Source of the DNA: an uncultured Clostridia bacterium
Lineage (GTDB): Bacteria > Bacillota > Clostridia > TANB77 > CAG-508
Direction: 5' to 3'
NCBI GenBank assembly: GCA_934162205.1
Contig: CAKPIA010000002.1
Span: 1 to 64,000, forward strand
DNA: 64,000 nucleotides
Part shown: positions 35,141 through 44,769 of the stretch, one piece after another
How the letters are laid out: every line of letters begins with the position of its first letter
How positions within the stretch are numbered: the first letter of the stretch is position 1
Notes under the pieces: model-generated
Database searches by the model: none
What the model was told of the DNA's origin: nothing
What the model saw: the letters and a program-made list of their open reading frames with translations, nothing else
Translations under genes and position numbers: made by a program

Positions 35141-36098
35141 AACTAAGTTTTTTAGATCAGTTACGGTGCTAGTAATTATAATTTTAATATTATTTTCCAT
35201 ATTAATTTTTAAGATTTTAAATAGTAAAAAAATTAAAAGTGCCAATGCAGAAAATATTAAAAACAATTTAAACTATACAAAAGTTGAAGAGAATGAAAAA
35301 GATACAGAAAGTGAAGAAAATAAAATTGATGAAAAAATTGATTTGAATAATTTATCTGATGATCAAGCATCATTTGGAAAAATTCATGTTCCAACATATA
35401 AAATAAAAGAAAAAGAATTAAAAATTCCAATATTAATTTACCATGCTTTCCAAACTCCTGTACCAGATAATGATGTATATAAATTGTTTAGTACAGAAGC
35501 AAGGTTTGAAAATAATGTAAAAACATTATTAGAAGATGGTTATACATTTATAACATTGGAAGATTTATATAAATATAAAAATGGAAGTATAGGATTGCCA
35601 GAAAAAAATATAGCAATAACAATGGATGATGGTTGGTTGGGTTGCTATACAGAAGCTTTTAATGTCTTAAAAAAATATAATGTACCAGCTACTATATTTA
35701 TTGTAGAAGATTTAGTAGGAACTGACAATTATTTTTCTTGGGAACAAGCAAAAGAGATGTATGATACAGGCTTAGTAAAAATCCATATTCATGGAAGAAA
35801 GCATATTGATTATTCAAAAGTAAAAAGAGAAACCTTAGTATCAGATTATAATCATACTCAAAAAAAGATAGAGGAAGTATTAGGGAATAAAGTTCAAAAA
35901 ATAATGGCATATCCGGCCGGGTCAAGTTCTACTAATTCTATTAAATGGTTAAAAGAAGCTGGATTTGAGATACAAGTACAAACTAAATATGGAACTATAA
36001 ATAAAAGTTCAACTTTAGATTTAACAAATTTGGGACGAATTAGAGCAGAACAGGCTAGTGGAAATAAGATATTAAATACAATAAAAAATCATAAATAA
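35124..36098 (+). CDS. Membrane-anchored polysaccharide deacetylase
   Basis: The 324-residue protein has an N-terminal membrane helix (about 10-30), an acidic linker (residues about 50-75) and a NodB domain. The domain shows ITMDDGW (metal and base aspartates), HIHGRKHIDY in the H-x3-H position and AYPAGSSST. Such CE4 enzymes deacetylate peptidoglycan or other exported glycans. The start at 35124 follows GGGTGA, and the gene overlaps the end of ywlE, so they are coupled. The exact glycan is unknown. Confidence 0.82.
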   Translation: MRIVNRTKFFRSVTVLVIIILILFSILIFKILNSKKIKSANAENIKNNLNYTKVEENEKDTESEENKIDEKIDLNNLSDDQASFGKIHVPTYKIKEKELKIPILIYHAFQTPVPDNDVYKLFSTEARFENNVKTLLEDGYTFITLEDLYKYKNGSIGLPEKNIAITMDDGWLGCYTEAFNVLKKYNVPATIFIVEDLVGTDNYFSWEQAKEMYDTGLVKIHIHGRKHIDYSKVKRETLVSDYNHTQKKIEEVLGNKVQKIMAYPAGSSSTNSIKWLKEAGFEIQVQTKYGTINKSSTLDLTNLGRIRAEQASGNKILNTIKNHK

Positions 36099-36125
36099 TT
36101 TTACAAAAAAATGTTTGCAAAATTA

Positions 36126-36154
36126 TTGACAAAAAGAGAGAAAAAAATTATTAT
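36126..36154 (+). promoter_or_regulatory. Promoter of pcrA
   Basis: TTGACA (36126-36131), 17 bases, TATTAT (36149-36154). Confidence 0.65.
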
Positions 36155-36187
36155 AATTAAAAACTAAAAAATAAGGGTGGAAAACAA

Positions 36188-38452
36188 ATGCAAAAAGTAT
36201 TAGAAAATTTAAATGATAAACAATATGAAGCAGTAATAAATACAGAAGGACCATGTTTGGTAATTGCTGGTGCTGGTAGTGGAAAAACAAAAGTATTAAC
36301 ACATAAAATAGCATATTTGATAGAAGAAAAAGGAATAAAACCTTGGAATGTTTTAGCAATAACATTTACAAATAAAGCTGCAAATGAAATGAAAGAAAGA
36401 ATTGAACAATTAGTTGGAGATGCTACTGCAGATATGTGGGTAGGTACGTTTCACTCAATTTGCGTAAGAATTCTAAGAAAATTTATAGATAGAATAGGTT
36501 TTGAAAAATCTTTTATAATATTTGATTCTTCTGATCAAAAAACATTAGTAAAACAATGCTTAAGAGAATTAGAAATAGATGATAAGTTATTTAATGATAG
36601 AGCTGTTGCCTCAGAAATTAGTAATGCAAAAAATGAAATGCTAGAACCTGACCAATATGCTGCAAAAGTTAAAGGAGATTTTAGAAAAGAAAAAATTGCA
36701 ACGATATATGAATTATATCAAAAAAGATTACAAGAAAATAATGCTATAGATTTTGATGATATTATAAATTATGCAATTAAAATATTAATGGAAAACCCTG
36801 ATATATTAGAATATTATTCTAATAAATTTCAATATATATTAGTAGATGAATATCAAGATACAAATAAATCACAATTTACATTGATAACAATGCTTGCTTC
36901 AAGACATGGAAATATAACAGTTGTTGGTGACAATGACCAAGGTATTTACTCATTTAGAGGTGCGGACATTTCTAATATATTAAATTTTGAAAGAGATTTC
37001 CCTGGCACAAAAATAATTAAATTAGAGCAAAATTATAGATGTACAGGAAATATATTAAAAGTAGCAAATTCTGTTATAAAACACAATGAAGTTAAATATG
37101 ATAAAAAATTATGGACAGAAAATGAAACTGGAAATATGCCGAAAGTATATGTTGCTGATAATGAATACGATGAAGCTACATATATTGTTGAACAAATTGA
37201 ACATTTAAAAAGAGAAGAATATTATAAATACTCAGATTTTGCGGTTCTATATAGAATGAATACACAATCAAGAGCAATAGAAGATATTTTAAGAAGAGAA
37301 AATATACCATATAAAATTGTTGGCGGTTTGAAATTCTATGAAAGAAAAGAAATTAAAGATATTATTGCATATTTAAGATTAGTTCAAAATACTTCTGATA
37401 ATTTAAGTTTAATGAGAATTATTAATGAGCCTAAAAGAGGAATAGGAAAAACTAGTTTAGATAAAATACAAAAATTATCTGAAGAAAACGGTATATCTAT
37501 GTATAATATAATAAAAAATGCAGAGCAATATGGATTAAACAGAGTTTATTTAAATTCTAGGGAATTCATAAATACAATAGAAGAAATAATTGCTCAAAAA
37601 GATGATTTATCAATTTCTGAGTTAATTAAAACTATTTTGAAGAAAACAGGATATTCTCAGGCATTAGAAAATGAAAATACAGTAGAAGCTGAAAATAGAA
37701 TAGAAAACTTAGAAGAATTTTTAACTGTTGCAATTGAGTTTGAAGAAGAATTTGCAGAAAACAGTTTAAGCGATTTTTTAGAAAGTATAACTTTATCAAG
37801 TGATATAGACAATCTAGAAGAAAATGATGATTCTGTAACTCTTATGACTTTACACAGTGCAAAGGGATTAGAGTTCCCAGTAGTATTTTTGGTTGGATTA
37901 GAAGAAGGAATATTTCCAGGATATAAATCAATATCGGAACAAAAAGAATTAGAAGAAGAGAGAAGATTGTGTTATGTTGGAATAACAAGAGCTAAAGAAA
38001 ATTTATTCTTAACATGCGCAAAACAAAGAACAATTTTTGGTTCTACTAGTTGTAATATGATGTCAAGATTTCTAAAAGAAATGCCAGAAGAGTTATTAAA
38101 AGGTATAGAACAAAATGATAATAAGAATACATTTAAAGATACAAAATCTGATTGGACTTACGGCAATAGTAAAGTAAAAACTTATAAAGAAGATACATCT
38201 ATATTAAAAACTAATAACAATTTTGTATTTAGAACAGCAGAGAATTTCTTAAATTCTATTAATAAACGTCCAGAAAAAAATGTGGATTTAAGTGCATACA
38301 AAGCAGGAATAAGGGTGTATCATAAGAAATTTGGAGAAGGAACAATATCAGCAGTAGAAACAGAAGGAGACGATTTAAAAGTTGATATAGACTTTGATAA
38401 AGTTGGACATAAAAGATTAATGGCAAAATATGCAAATTTAGAAATAATATAA
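36188..38452 (+). CDS. pcrA: UvrD/PcrA-type ATP-dependent DNA helicase
   Basis: The 754-residue superfamily 1A helicase has all expected motifs: the Q motif (LNDKQYEAV), Walker A AGAGSGKT (27-34), TFTNKAA, DEYQDTN, GDNDQGIYSFRGAD, LEQNYR, TLHSAKGLEFP and YVGITRAKE. PcrA unwinds DNA in repair and removes RecA. The C-terminal 60 residues hold the VYHKKFGEGTI segment (Tudor-like RNA polymerase contact) typical of PcrA. It is monocistronic, with AGGGTGG before the ATG and a terminator after. Confidence 0.96.
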   Translation: MQKVLENLNDKQYEAVINTEGPCLVIAGAGSGKTKVLTHKIAYLIEEKGIKPWNVLAITFTNKAANEMKERIEQLVGDATADMWVGTFHSICVRILRKFIDRIGFEKSFIIFDSSDQKTLVKQCLRELEIDDKLFNDRAVASEISNAKNEMLEPDQYAAKVKGDFRKEKIATIYELYQKRLQENNAIDFDDIINYAIKILMENPDILEYYSNKFQYILVDEYQDTNKSQFTLITMLASRHGNITVVGDNDQGIYSFRGADISNILNFERDFPGTKIIKLEQNYRCTGNILKVANSVIKHNEVKYDKKLWTENETGNMPKVYVADNEYDEATYIVEQIEHLKREEYYKYSDFAVLYRMNTQSRAIEDILRRENIPYKIVGGLKFYERKEIKDIIAYLRLVQNTSDNLSLMRIINEPKRGIGKTSLDKIQKLSEENGISMYNIIKNAEQYGLNRVYLNSREFINTIEEIIAQKDDLSISELIKTILKKTGYSQALENENTVEAENRIENLEEFLTVAIEFEEEFAENSLSDFLESITLSSDIDNLEENDDSVTLMTLHSAKGLEFPVVFLVGLEEGIFPGYKSISEQKELEEERRLCYVGITRAKENLFLTCAKQRTIFGSTSCNMMSRFLKEMPEELLKGIEQNDNKNTFKDTKSDWTYGNSKVKTYKEDTSILKTNNNFVFRTAENFLNSINKRPEKNVDLSAYKAGIRVYHKKFGEGTISAVETEGDDLKVDIDFDKVGHKRLMAKYANLEII

Positions 38453-38474
38453 TAATGAATTAAAAATAAAATGC

Positions 38475-38507
38475 AAAAAAGATTTCTATAATAGAAATCT
38501 TTTTTTG
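38475..38507. terminator. Bidirectional terminator after pcrA
   Basis: AAAAAAGATTTCTAT pairs with ATAGAAATCTTTTTT with almost no loop. T-runs lie on both sides, serving pcrA and the convergent gene. Confidence 0.9.
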
Positions 38508-38512
38508 TGTCT

Positions 38513-39106
38513 TTATCTTTCATAATCTGAAGATGAATCCTGATATTTATTAGAACTGGATCTATACATTTCTTGATATTTTGCTTGTGTTAAAACTTCT
38601 GCATGACTATCTTTTACATGAACAGGCTTAACTGTTGTTCTTCTTAAGAAATCTTGTCTTTTTTTCTCAAAAGATGATAATCTTTGCTGATTCTTCATAT
38701 TTTGTTTATATTCTAAAGAATCCAAAATTTCTTGTTCAATGTATTTTTCATATTGTTGAGTGTTTCTATCAAAGTAAAGTCCGCCAGCATATTTATTATA
38801 CTTATCGCAAATTTTATCAATACGATTAAATGATAAAAGTTTTGCATATATAGCATTTCTATAGTTAACATCAGTATTATATAAATTTATATCTAAATCT
38901 ACAAGAATATTAAATTGTTTAAATTCTTGTGTATTATTATCAATTTCAACATATCTAAAATTTGATAAATATTTTAAAAAATTACCAGATTTATCATATA
39001 TAGGTTCTTGAGATATAACATTATTATCATCCACTAAAGGAAATATTGATAATTGTTTATTATTTCTATTTGTGGTAAAAATTTGGTTAGATGAATAATT
39101 TGACAT
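38513..39106 (-). CDS. Uncharacterised hydrophilic protein near coat-F-like genes
   Basis: The 197-residue protein is rich in Asn, Gln, Tyr, Ser and Lys, with no signal peptide or membrane helix. It ends in a Ser/Asp/Tyr-rich tail (SSSNKYQDSSSDYER). Its composition would suit a spore-coat or cytosolic structural protein, but no family is recognised. The start at 39106 follows GAGGTG. It is divergent from two coat-F-like genes, so a sporulation role is possible by context. Confidence 0.55.
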   Translation of the reverse strand: MSNYSSNQIFTTNRNNKQLSIFPLVDDNNVISQEPIYDKSGNFLKYLSNFRYVEIDNNTQEFKQFNILVDLDINLYNTDVNYRNAIYAKLLSFNRIDKICDKYNKYAGGLYFDRNTQQYEKYIEQEILDSLEYKQNMKNQQRLSSFEKKRQDFLRRTTVKPVHVKDSHAEVLTQAKYQEMYRSSSNKYQDSSSDYER

Positions 39107-39216
39107 AATAATCACCTCTATTAATTATAGCAAAATTTAGTTAAAAAGTCAAAAAATGAATAATTAAGAAAAAATAGATAATAATATTTATAATAAATTT
39201 GGAGGGAATGATAAAT

Positions 39217-39405
39217 ATGTCAAACTTAAATCAAACTGAATTACAAGATTTAAAAAAATTAATAAAAATTCAAGATAGTTCATATAAAAAATTTAGCAAT
39301 TATTCATCTCAATGTGAAGATCAACAATTAAAGCAACTTTTTACAAAAGCAACACAAGATAGTTTAAATATAAAACAAAAATTAATATCATTTTTAAATG
39401 ATTAA
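39217..39405 (+). CDS. Small coat-F-related helical protein
   Basis: The 62-residue protein begins MSNLNQTELQDLKKL and contains a QCEDQQLKQLF segment. This is the short ferritin-like helical pattern seen in small partners of CotF-type spore coat proteins in Clostridia. TGGAGGGAATGA is the ribosome site; the start at 39217 fits it better than the in-frame ATG at 39199. It is directly upstream of a longer CotF-like gene. Confidence 0.65.
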   Translation: MSNLNQTELQDLKKLIKIQDSSYKKFSNYSSQCEDQQLKQLFTKATQDSLNIKQKLISFLND

Positions 39406-39414
39406 GGAGGGAAT

Positions 39415-39672
39415 ATGGAAGAAAAAGTAATGGTTAAAGAAACTTTTGAAGAAACAAAAAATGATTTACTTACTTTTCAAAGGGTTATAATAGAAACTAA
39501 AAATATGGAACTTAGACAAACAATACAACAAATTAGAAATAATTGTGAAAGTTTTCAATATGAGTTGCTTAAAGTAGCAGAAATAAAGGGCTATTGTAAA
39601 GAAACACCAAAAGCAACAGCAGTAGAAATTGGTTCTGTTAAAGCAGAAATACAAACTTTTACCAATAATTAG
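39415..39672 (+). CDS. CotF-like spore coat protein
   Basis: The 85-residue protein matches the coat F domain, with alternating helices and the strongly conserved MELRQTIQQIRNNCESFQYE segment and KGYCKETPKAT tail. Coat F domains are found in spore coat or outer spore layer proteins. AAGGAGGG lies just before the ATG. It follows its small helical partner by 9 bases in a probable two-gene sporulation operon. Confidence 0.82.
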   Translation: MEEKVMVKETFEETKNDLLTFQRVIIETKNMELRQTIQQIRNNCESFQYELLKVAEIKGYCKETPKATAVEIGSVKAEIQTFTNN

Positions 39673-39823
39673 ATTTCTATAAGGAAATAAAATATTTTAA
39701 TAGATATAAGAAATATAAATAATATTCTTCTTTTTGATTAAATATAAATTTGTAAAACGAAGAAAATGAGAGATAAAATGAAAAAATGTAAAAAAACTTA
39801 CGGAAATTAATAGTCAATCAATA

Positions 39824-39852
39824 TTGCAAAATTAAAAAACTTCATATAAAAT
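39824..39852 (+). promoter_or_regulatory. Promoter of the M23 peptidase gene
   Basis: TTGCAA (39824-39829), 17 bases, TAAAAT (39847-39852), about 35 bases before the ATG. Confidence 0.5.
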
Positions 39853-39885
39853 AAGACCATAAAATTTCAAAGGAGAATATAAATT

Positions 39886-40896
39886 ATGAAAAAGATGTTA
39901 ACACATTTAAGAACATCTATAAAATTCATAGTACTTATATCTATTGGAGCATTTTTAATAATAGGAGCAATAGCGTTTTTATATAAACCTATTTATAGTG
40001 TAACTATAGACGGTCAAGAAGTTGGATATAGTGCAAATAAAAGTAAATTACAGAAAAAAATAAATAATTATATAGAAAATGGAGAAGGCGATAATGTTGC
40101 TTTTGTCCAAATTGAAAATATGCCACAATATAGACTTTGTTTATTAAAGAAAAATATTGTAACAAATGATGATGAAATATTTGATATGGTAAAAAATCAA
40201 GGAGTAACATATTACAATTATTATGCTATTTTAGATGGACAAGAAGAACAAGCTTATGTTTCTACATTTAAAGAAGCAGAAGATATAGTAAACGACTTAA
40301 AAGAAAAGGACAGTTATAATGTAGAAAGTTTATCAATAGTAGAAAAGTTTGAAACAGAATTAAAAGATTTTATTACTAGAGAAGAAGCTGTTTCAAAATT
40401 ATATAAAGAACCTATAAAAACAATAACAGTTGCTAAATCAACAACTACAAATACATATTCATCAACAGGGGGAAAGGTAAGTACTTCTAGAAACTTATCA
40501 AGCAAAAAAATAGATTTGGGAATATCTTTATCTAGACCAATTTCTGGTACAATTTCATCAAGATTTGGATCTAACAGTAGGGTAAGGTCAGGAACACATA
40601 CTGGATTAGATATTGCTGCACCAACAGGAACTCCAATAGGAGCTGCTGCTTCTGGAACAGTTACATTTGCAGGTAGAAAGGGTTCATACGGAAATATGAT
40701 TGTTATAACACATGATAATGGAGTTCAAACATATTATGGACATTGCAGTAAATTATATGCTAAAGCTGGTCAAAAGGTAAAACAAGGAGAAAAAATTGCA
40801 GCAGTAGGATCTACAGGAAATTCAACTGGACCGCATCTTCATTTAGAAGTAAGAGTTAATGGAGTAGCATATAATCCTCAAAATTATGTATATTAA
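39886..40896 (+). CDS. Membrane-anchored M23 family metallopeptidase
   Basis: The 336-residue protein has an N-terminal membrane helix (about 14-35), a roughly 150-residue extracytoplasmic region, and a Ser/Thr-rich linker. The C-terminal LytM domain has zinc ligands HTGLD (near 239) and HLHLE (near 318) and the GNMIVITH segment. M23 enzymes cut peptide cross-bridges in peptidoglycan. The intact metal site predicts an active enzyme; a sporulation role like SpoIIQ is possible but that protein lacks the full site. Confidence 0.88.
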   Translation: MKKMLTHLRTSIKFIVLISIGAFLIIGAIAFLYKPIYSVTIDGQEVGYSANKSKLQKKINNYIENGEGDNVAFVQIENMPQYRLCLLKKNIVTNDDEIFDMVKNQGVTYYNYYAILDGQEEQAYVSTFKEAEDIVNDLKEKDSYNVESLSIVEKFETELKDFITREEAVSKLYKEPIKTITVAKSTTTNTYSSTGGKVSTSRNLSSKKIDLGISLSRPISGTISSRFGSNSRVRSGTHTGLDIAAPTGTPIGAAASGTVTFAGRKGSYGNMIVITHDNGVQTYYGHCSKLYAKAGQKVKQGEKIAAVGSTGNSTGPHLHLEVRVNGVAYNPQNYVY

Positions 40897-40906
40897 ATAT
40901 AAAATG

Positions 40907-40945
40907 AAAAAGCAATTTAGAACTTTTATTCTAAATTGCTTTTTT
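40907..40945. terminator. Bidirectional terminator after the M23 gene
   Basis: AAAAAGCAATTTAGAA pairs with TTCTAAATTGCTTTTT around a 6-base loop, between convergent genes. Confidence 0.9.
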
Positions 40946-40961
40946 GATATTTTTAGGTATA

Positions 40962-41597
40962 TTAATTAATATCTTTATTCTTAAAAAATGAATTAATACA
41001 TTTTTTTATAGCATTATTTTTACTAATTAGTTTTCCGTGTTCCATAAGTTTAGCTTCAAAATTATTTGAGTTATTTATTGATTTTCCAAATTCAGATATT
41101 GAAGCATAAAAGCCTTTTAGATTTGGAAAAGCTAGATTAATATTTTTTAGTACTAAATAATATTTGTTATTATACACATAAAGAGAAATATTTGTGGATA
41201 ATTTAGTGAAATTTTTGTTTTTTATGTAAGAACAATAATTTAAAAATTCTTCAAATGTATCAAAACAATAAATTGCATTTTCAGAGTTTAAATTATCAGT
41301 TTTTTTCTTTATTGTTAACTTCTTTTTTTTAGGTTTTAATGCATCTTGATCAGTTTTATATTTTGTAATTGTAAAAACAAAATGCCCATCAGATGATGCT
41401 ATTGCTTCAATTAATATTTTACAATCTTTTGTAGAAAATCCTACTTCATGTTCAGCTTTATCTAAAATATCAATAAATAAATTTTGTGAATCTACAGGGT
41501 TAGACATGAAAGAATGTAAATCTATGTTGTTTTCTTCTAAATCATCCATATTTAAGATGATTCTTATTTTATTTTCTGTTATTTTTTCTATCTTCAT
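40962..41597 (-). CDS. mecA: MecA-like adaptor protein
   Basis: The 211-residue protein has the bipartite MecA layout. The N-terminal domain (MKIEKITENKIRIIL through the DLHSFM region) recruits substrates. A Lys-rich linker follows (KPKKKKLTIKKK), and the C-terminal domain binds ClpC (ENAIYCFDTFEEFLNYC). MecA adaptors deliver regulators such as ComK to ClpCP. Length is normal. GGAGGAATT precedes the ATG. It stands alone between convergent and divergent neighbours. Confidence 0.85.
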   Translation of the reverse strand: MKIEKITENKIRIILNMDDLEENNIDLHSFMSNPVDSQNLFIDILDKAEHEVGFSTKDCKILIEAIASSDGHFVFTITKYKTDQDALKPKKKKLTIKKKTDNLNSENAIYCFDTFEEFLNYCSYIKNKNFTKLSTNISLYVYNNKYYLVLKNINLAFPNLKGFYASISEFGKSINNSNNFEAKLMEHGKLISKNNAIKKCINSFFKNKDIN

Positions 41598-41821
41598 AAA
41601 TAATAATTCCTCCTAATTGTACTAATTTAATTATACTACTATTATTATTATATTTAAAGAAACAAATTTTGGTAATAAGAATATAGCATAAAAGATAAAA
41701 AAAAGAAAGCATAATTATAAAAAAATTATTTATACACTTGAAAAATAACTCTATTGCATATATAATATCAATGTGAAAAAAACTAAATTTCCGTAAGAAA
41801 AAATAGTAATTGGAGGAAAAT

Positions 41822-42079
41822 ATGAGTACAAGAGAAAAAAATGTATGGATTTTATTGATATTTATTTTATCAGGGTTAGTAATTGGGGGATTACTTGGTG
41901 ACTTAGCTTCAAAAGTTGATTGGCTATGGTGGCTTGGATTTGGAGAAGAATTCGGATTACAAAATCCTATAGTATTAGACTTAAGTATATTAAAAATTAC
42001 TTTTGCATTAATGTTTAAAATAAATATTGCAAGTATAATAGGAATAGGACTAGCTATATTCATATATAGAAAAGTTTAG
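41822..42079 (+). CDS. DUF4321-family small membrane protein
   Basis: The 85-residue protein has two membrane helices (about 9-27 and 62-81) with a connecting loop containing LDLSILKITFAL. It matches the DUF4321 pattern known from Clostridia, where the gene commonly precedes maf or radC and mreB. The function is unknown; location with shape genes suggests a cell-envelope role. TTGGAGG is the ribosome site and fixes the start at 41822. Confidence 0.8.
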   Translation: MSTREKNVWILLIFILSGLVIGGLLGDLASKVDWLWWLGFGEEFGLQNPIVLDLSILKITFALMFKINIASIIGIGLAIFIYRKV

Positions 42080-42125
42080 TTTTTATGTTTTAGGGGCAAA
42101 ATGTATAAAAGAAAGGAATGATATT

Positions 42126-42839
42126 TTGTCTTTAAAAATAAAAGAATTACCAATTGCAGAAAGACCTTATGAAAAGTTAGAATTGTATGGAGAAAAAAGT
42201 TTATCAAATGCGGAGTTATTAGCTATAATTATAAAGACTGGGACAAAACAAGAAACATCAGTACAATTAGCTCAAAAAATATTAAGATTAAATAATAGTA
42301 AAAATATTGATGAACTTAATTTTTTAAGAGAATTATCTTTAGAAGAATTAATAACTATAAATGGAATTGGAAGAGTTAAAGCGATACAAATAAAAGCTGT
42401 ATGTGAATTATCAATAAGAATGAATAAACCAATAGATTATAAGAAAGTAGTAATTAAAGAACCAAATGATGTTGCTAAATTATTAATGCATGATTTAAGA
42501 TTTTTAAAAAGAGAAATAATTAAAGTAATAATATTAAACAATAAAAATGTTATTTTAAAAATTTTAGATATTGCTTTAGGGGCTACAAATTCTGCGAAAG
42601 TTGATATTAAAGATATTTTATCAGAAGCAGTAAAAATGCAAGCACCTAAAATAATTTTGGTACATAATCATCCAAGTGGAGATTCAACTCCAAGTAAAAG
42701 TGATATACAGATTACAGATAGAGTATATGAAGCAGCAAATATTTTAGGAATAGAGTTGTTAGATCATATAGTTATAGGTAATATGGAATATACAAGTATA
42801 TTTACACAGAGGTTAAAGGAACAAAAGCTAAATAATTAA
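42126..42839 (+). CDS. radC: RadC family JAMM-domain protein
   Basis: The 237-residue protein has an N-terminal helix-hairpin-helix (ELLAIIIKTG and INGIGRVKA) and a C-terminal JAMM-type metal site, HNHPSGDSTPSKSD, near residue 181. RadC was once tied to repair; its biochemical role is unsettled. It starts with TTG (MSLKIKELP) 8-10 bases after AAAGGAA. It sits just before mreB as in many Firmicutes. Confidence 0.93.
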   Translation: MSLKIKELPIAERPYEKLELYGEKSLSNAELLAIIIKTGTKQETSVQLAQKILRLNNSKNIDELNFLRELSLEELITINGIGRVKAIQIKAVCELSIRMNKPIDYKKVVIKEPNDVAKLLMHDLRFLKREIIKVIILNNKNVILKILDIALGATNSAKVDIKDILSEAVKMQAPKIILVHNHPSGDSTPSKSDIQITDRVYEAANILGIELLDHIVIGNMEYTSIFTQRLKEQKLNN

Positions 42840-42866
42840 ATACTATATTTGAAAGGAAGAAAAAAT

Positions 42867-43898
42867 ATGAAACTTTTTACATTAGGATCAAAAGATATAG
42901 GTATAGACCTAGGAACTGCCAATATATTGGTTACAGTTAAAGGAAAGGGGATTGTTCTAAAAGAACCATCTGTTGTTGCAATAGATATAAAATCAGGAAA
43001 TATTTTAGCAACAGGTCATGAAGCAAAAGAAATGCTTGGTAGAACACCAGAACAAATAAAAGCAGTAAGACCTTTGAAAGATGGAGTAATAGCAGATTTT
43101 ACTGCAACACAATTAATGTTAAAAAATATAATAAGAAAAGTTGGACAAAGATATAATATAGGTAGACCAAGAGTTGTAGTAGGAGTTCCGTCTGGAATAA
43201 CTGAAGTTGAGGAAAGAGCAGTAGAAGAATCTGTAATACAAGCTGGAGCTAAAGAAGTTTATTTAATAGAAGAACCAATGGCAGCAGCCATAGGAGCATC
43301 TCTAAATGTAGCAGAGCCAACAGGAAATATAATTGTTGATATTGGTGGTGGAACAACAGAAGTTGCAGTAATATCTTTAGGAGGAATTGTAACTAGTAAT
43401 TCCTTAAGAGTTGCTGGAGATGAATTAGATGAAGATATTGTTAATTATATTAAAAGAGAAATGAATTTAGCTGTAGGCGAAACAACAGCAGAACAAATAA
43501 AAATACAAATAGGATGTGCAATGCCATTAATGACTGAAATGTCTATGGAAGTTAGAGGAAGAGATTTAACAGATGGATTACCTAGAAATGTAACAATAAC
43601 ATCTTCACAAGTAGAAGAAGCAATGAAAGAATCAATATCTAAAATTGTGGATATAGTAAAGGCAACACTAGAAAAAACACCACCAGAGCTTGCTTCTGAT
43701 ATAATAGAAAGAGGTATTGTTTTAGCAGGTGGAGGAGCATTGATACAAAATTTAGATAAATTATTAAGTAATGAAACTGGAATGCCAGTATATGTTGCAG
43801 AAGAACCCCTTGACTGTGTTGTAAGAGGAACTGGAAAAACTTTAGAAGATTTAGAGAGATTAAAAACAGTTTTAATAAACTCTAGAAAAAGAAGATAA
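42867..43898 (+). CDS. mreB: Rod-shape determining actin homologue MreB
   Basis: MreB filaments guide lateral wall synthesis. The 343-residue protein carries the actin-fold phosphate loops GIDLGTAN (12-19) and VDIGGGTTEVAV, plus EEPMAAAIGA and LAGGGALI. The start at 42867 follows GAAAGGAAG; an in-frame TTG at 42849 would overlap that site. mreC, mreD and mrdA follow on the same strand, a complete elongasome operon. Confidence 0.97.
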   Translation: MKLFTLGSKDIGIDLGTANILVTVKGKGIVLKEPSVVAIDIKSGNILATGHEAKEMLGRTPEQIKAVRPLKDGVIADFTATQLMLKNIIRKVGQRYNIGRPRVVVGVPSGITEVEERAVEESVIQAGAKEVYLIEEPMAAAIGASLNVAEPTGNIIVDIGGGTTEVAVISLGGIVTSNSLRVAGDELDEDIVNYIKREMNLAVGETTAEQIKIQIGCAMPLMTEMSMEVRGRDLTDGLPRNVTITSSQVEEAMKESISKIVDIVKATLEKTPPELASDIIERGIVLAGGGALIQNLDKLLSNETGMPVYVAEEPLDCVVRGTGKTLEDLERLKTVLINSRKRR

Positions 43899-43912
43899 TT
43901 ATAGGAGAGAAA

Positions 43913-44728
43913 ATGTATAAAAATAAGAAAAGCGGAATTTTGGGAATAGTTATAACAATAATTGTTTTAATAATGTTAGTTATATTAACAAATATAGATA
44001 ATAGTAACTTGTCATACATTGAAAATGTAGCAAGTAAATTAGTTATGCCTGTTCAAAATGGCTTAACTTATTTAAAAAATAAAATAAATGGTAATAATGC
44101 GTTTTTTACAGATATAAATAATTTAAAAAATGAAAATGAAGAGTTAAAAAAACAAAATAGTGAATTAGAACAAAACCTAAGGGAATTAGAAAACATTAAA
44201 ACAGAAAATGAAACTTTAAAAGAATACATGAAATTAACAGAAAAATTTAGTCAATATAAAACAATACCAGGGTATGTTACAAATAGAGATATAAGTAATT
44301 ATTCTAGAACTATTGTTATAAGTATTGGAAAAAAAGATGGCGTAAAAGAAAATATGACAGTTATATCTGATAAAGGATTAGTAGGACATATAATTTCAGT
44401 AGATGATAATACATCAAAAGTACAAACTATAGTTGATAGTGGAAGTTCCGTAAGTTGTTTAATGAGTACAACAAGAGATAGTATTGTATGTAAAGGTACA
44501 TTAGAAAGTAATTCAACATTAAAAGCAATGTATATACCATTAGAAACTACAATTATACAAGGCGATAGTATAGAAACATCAGGTATTGGTGGAATTTATC
44601 CTAAAGGAATACACATAGGTACAGTAGAAAAAGTAATAAATACAAACAATAATATTGATAGATATGCTGTTATAAAAACTGCTGTTGATTTTGATAAATT
44701 AGAAACGGTGTTAGTAGTAACAAACTAA
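43913..44728 (+). CDS. mreC: Rod-shape determining protein MreC
   Basis: MreC is a bitopic scaffold of the elongasome. The 271-residue protein has one membrane helix (about 9-25), a coiled coil (about 62-105, rich in Lys/Glu/Leu) and a beta-rich periplasmic-type domain with IGKKDGVKENMTVIS and DGKGLVGHI-like segments. It starts 15 bases after mreB with AGGAGAG before the ATG. Confidence 0.94.
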   Translation: MYKNKKSGILGIVITIIVLIMLVILTNIDNSNLSYIENVASKLVMPVQNGLTYLKNKINGNNAFFTDINNLKNENEELKKQNSELEQNLRELENIKTENETLKEYMKLTEKFSQYKTIPGYVTNRDISNYSRTIVISIGKKDGVKENMTVISDKGLVGHIISVDDNTSKVQTIVDSGSSVSCLMSTTRDSIVCKGTLESNSTLKAMYIPLETTIIQGDSIETSGIGGIYPKGIHIGTVEKVINTNNNIDRYAVIKTAVDFDKLETVLVVTN

Positions 44729-44769
44729 AATATCAATTTAGTAATAAATATGAATTTGGAGTGAGAGAG

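Noticed and set aside
42085..42098. 14-base match (ATGTTTTAGGGGCA) to the reverse complement of 4866-4879, inside the inverted-repeat loop
   Set aside because: Short matches of this kind are expected by chance in such a biased sequence, and the flanks do not match.
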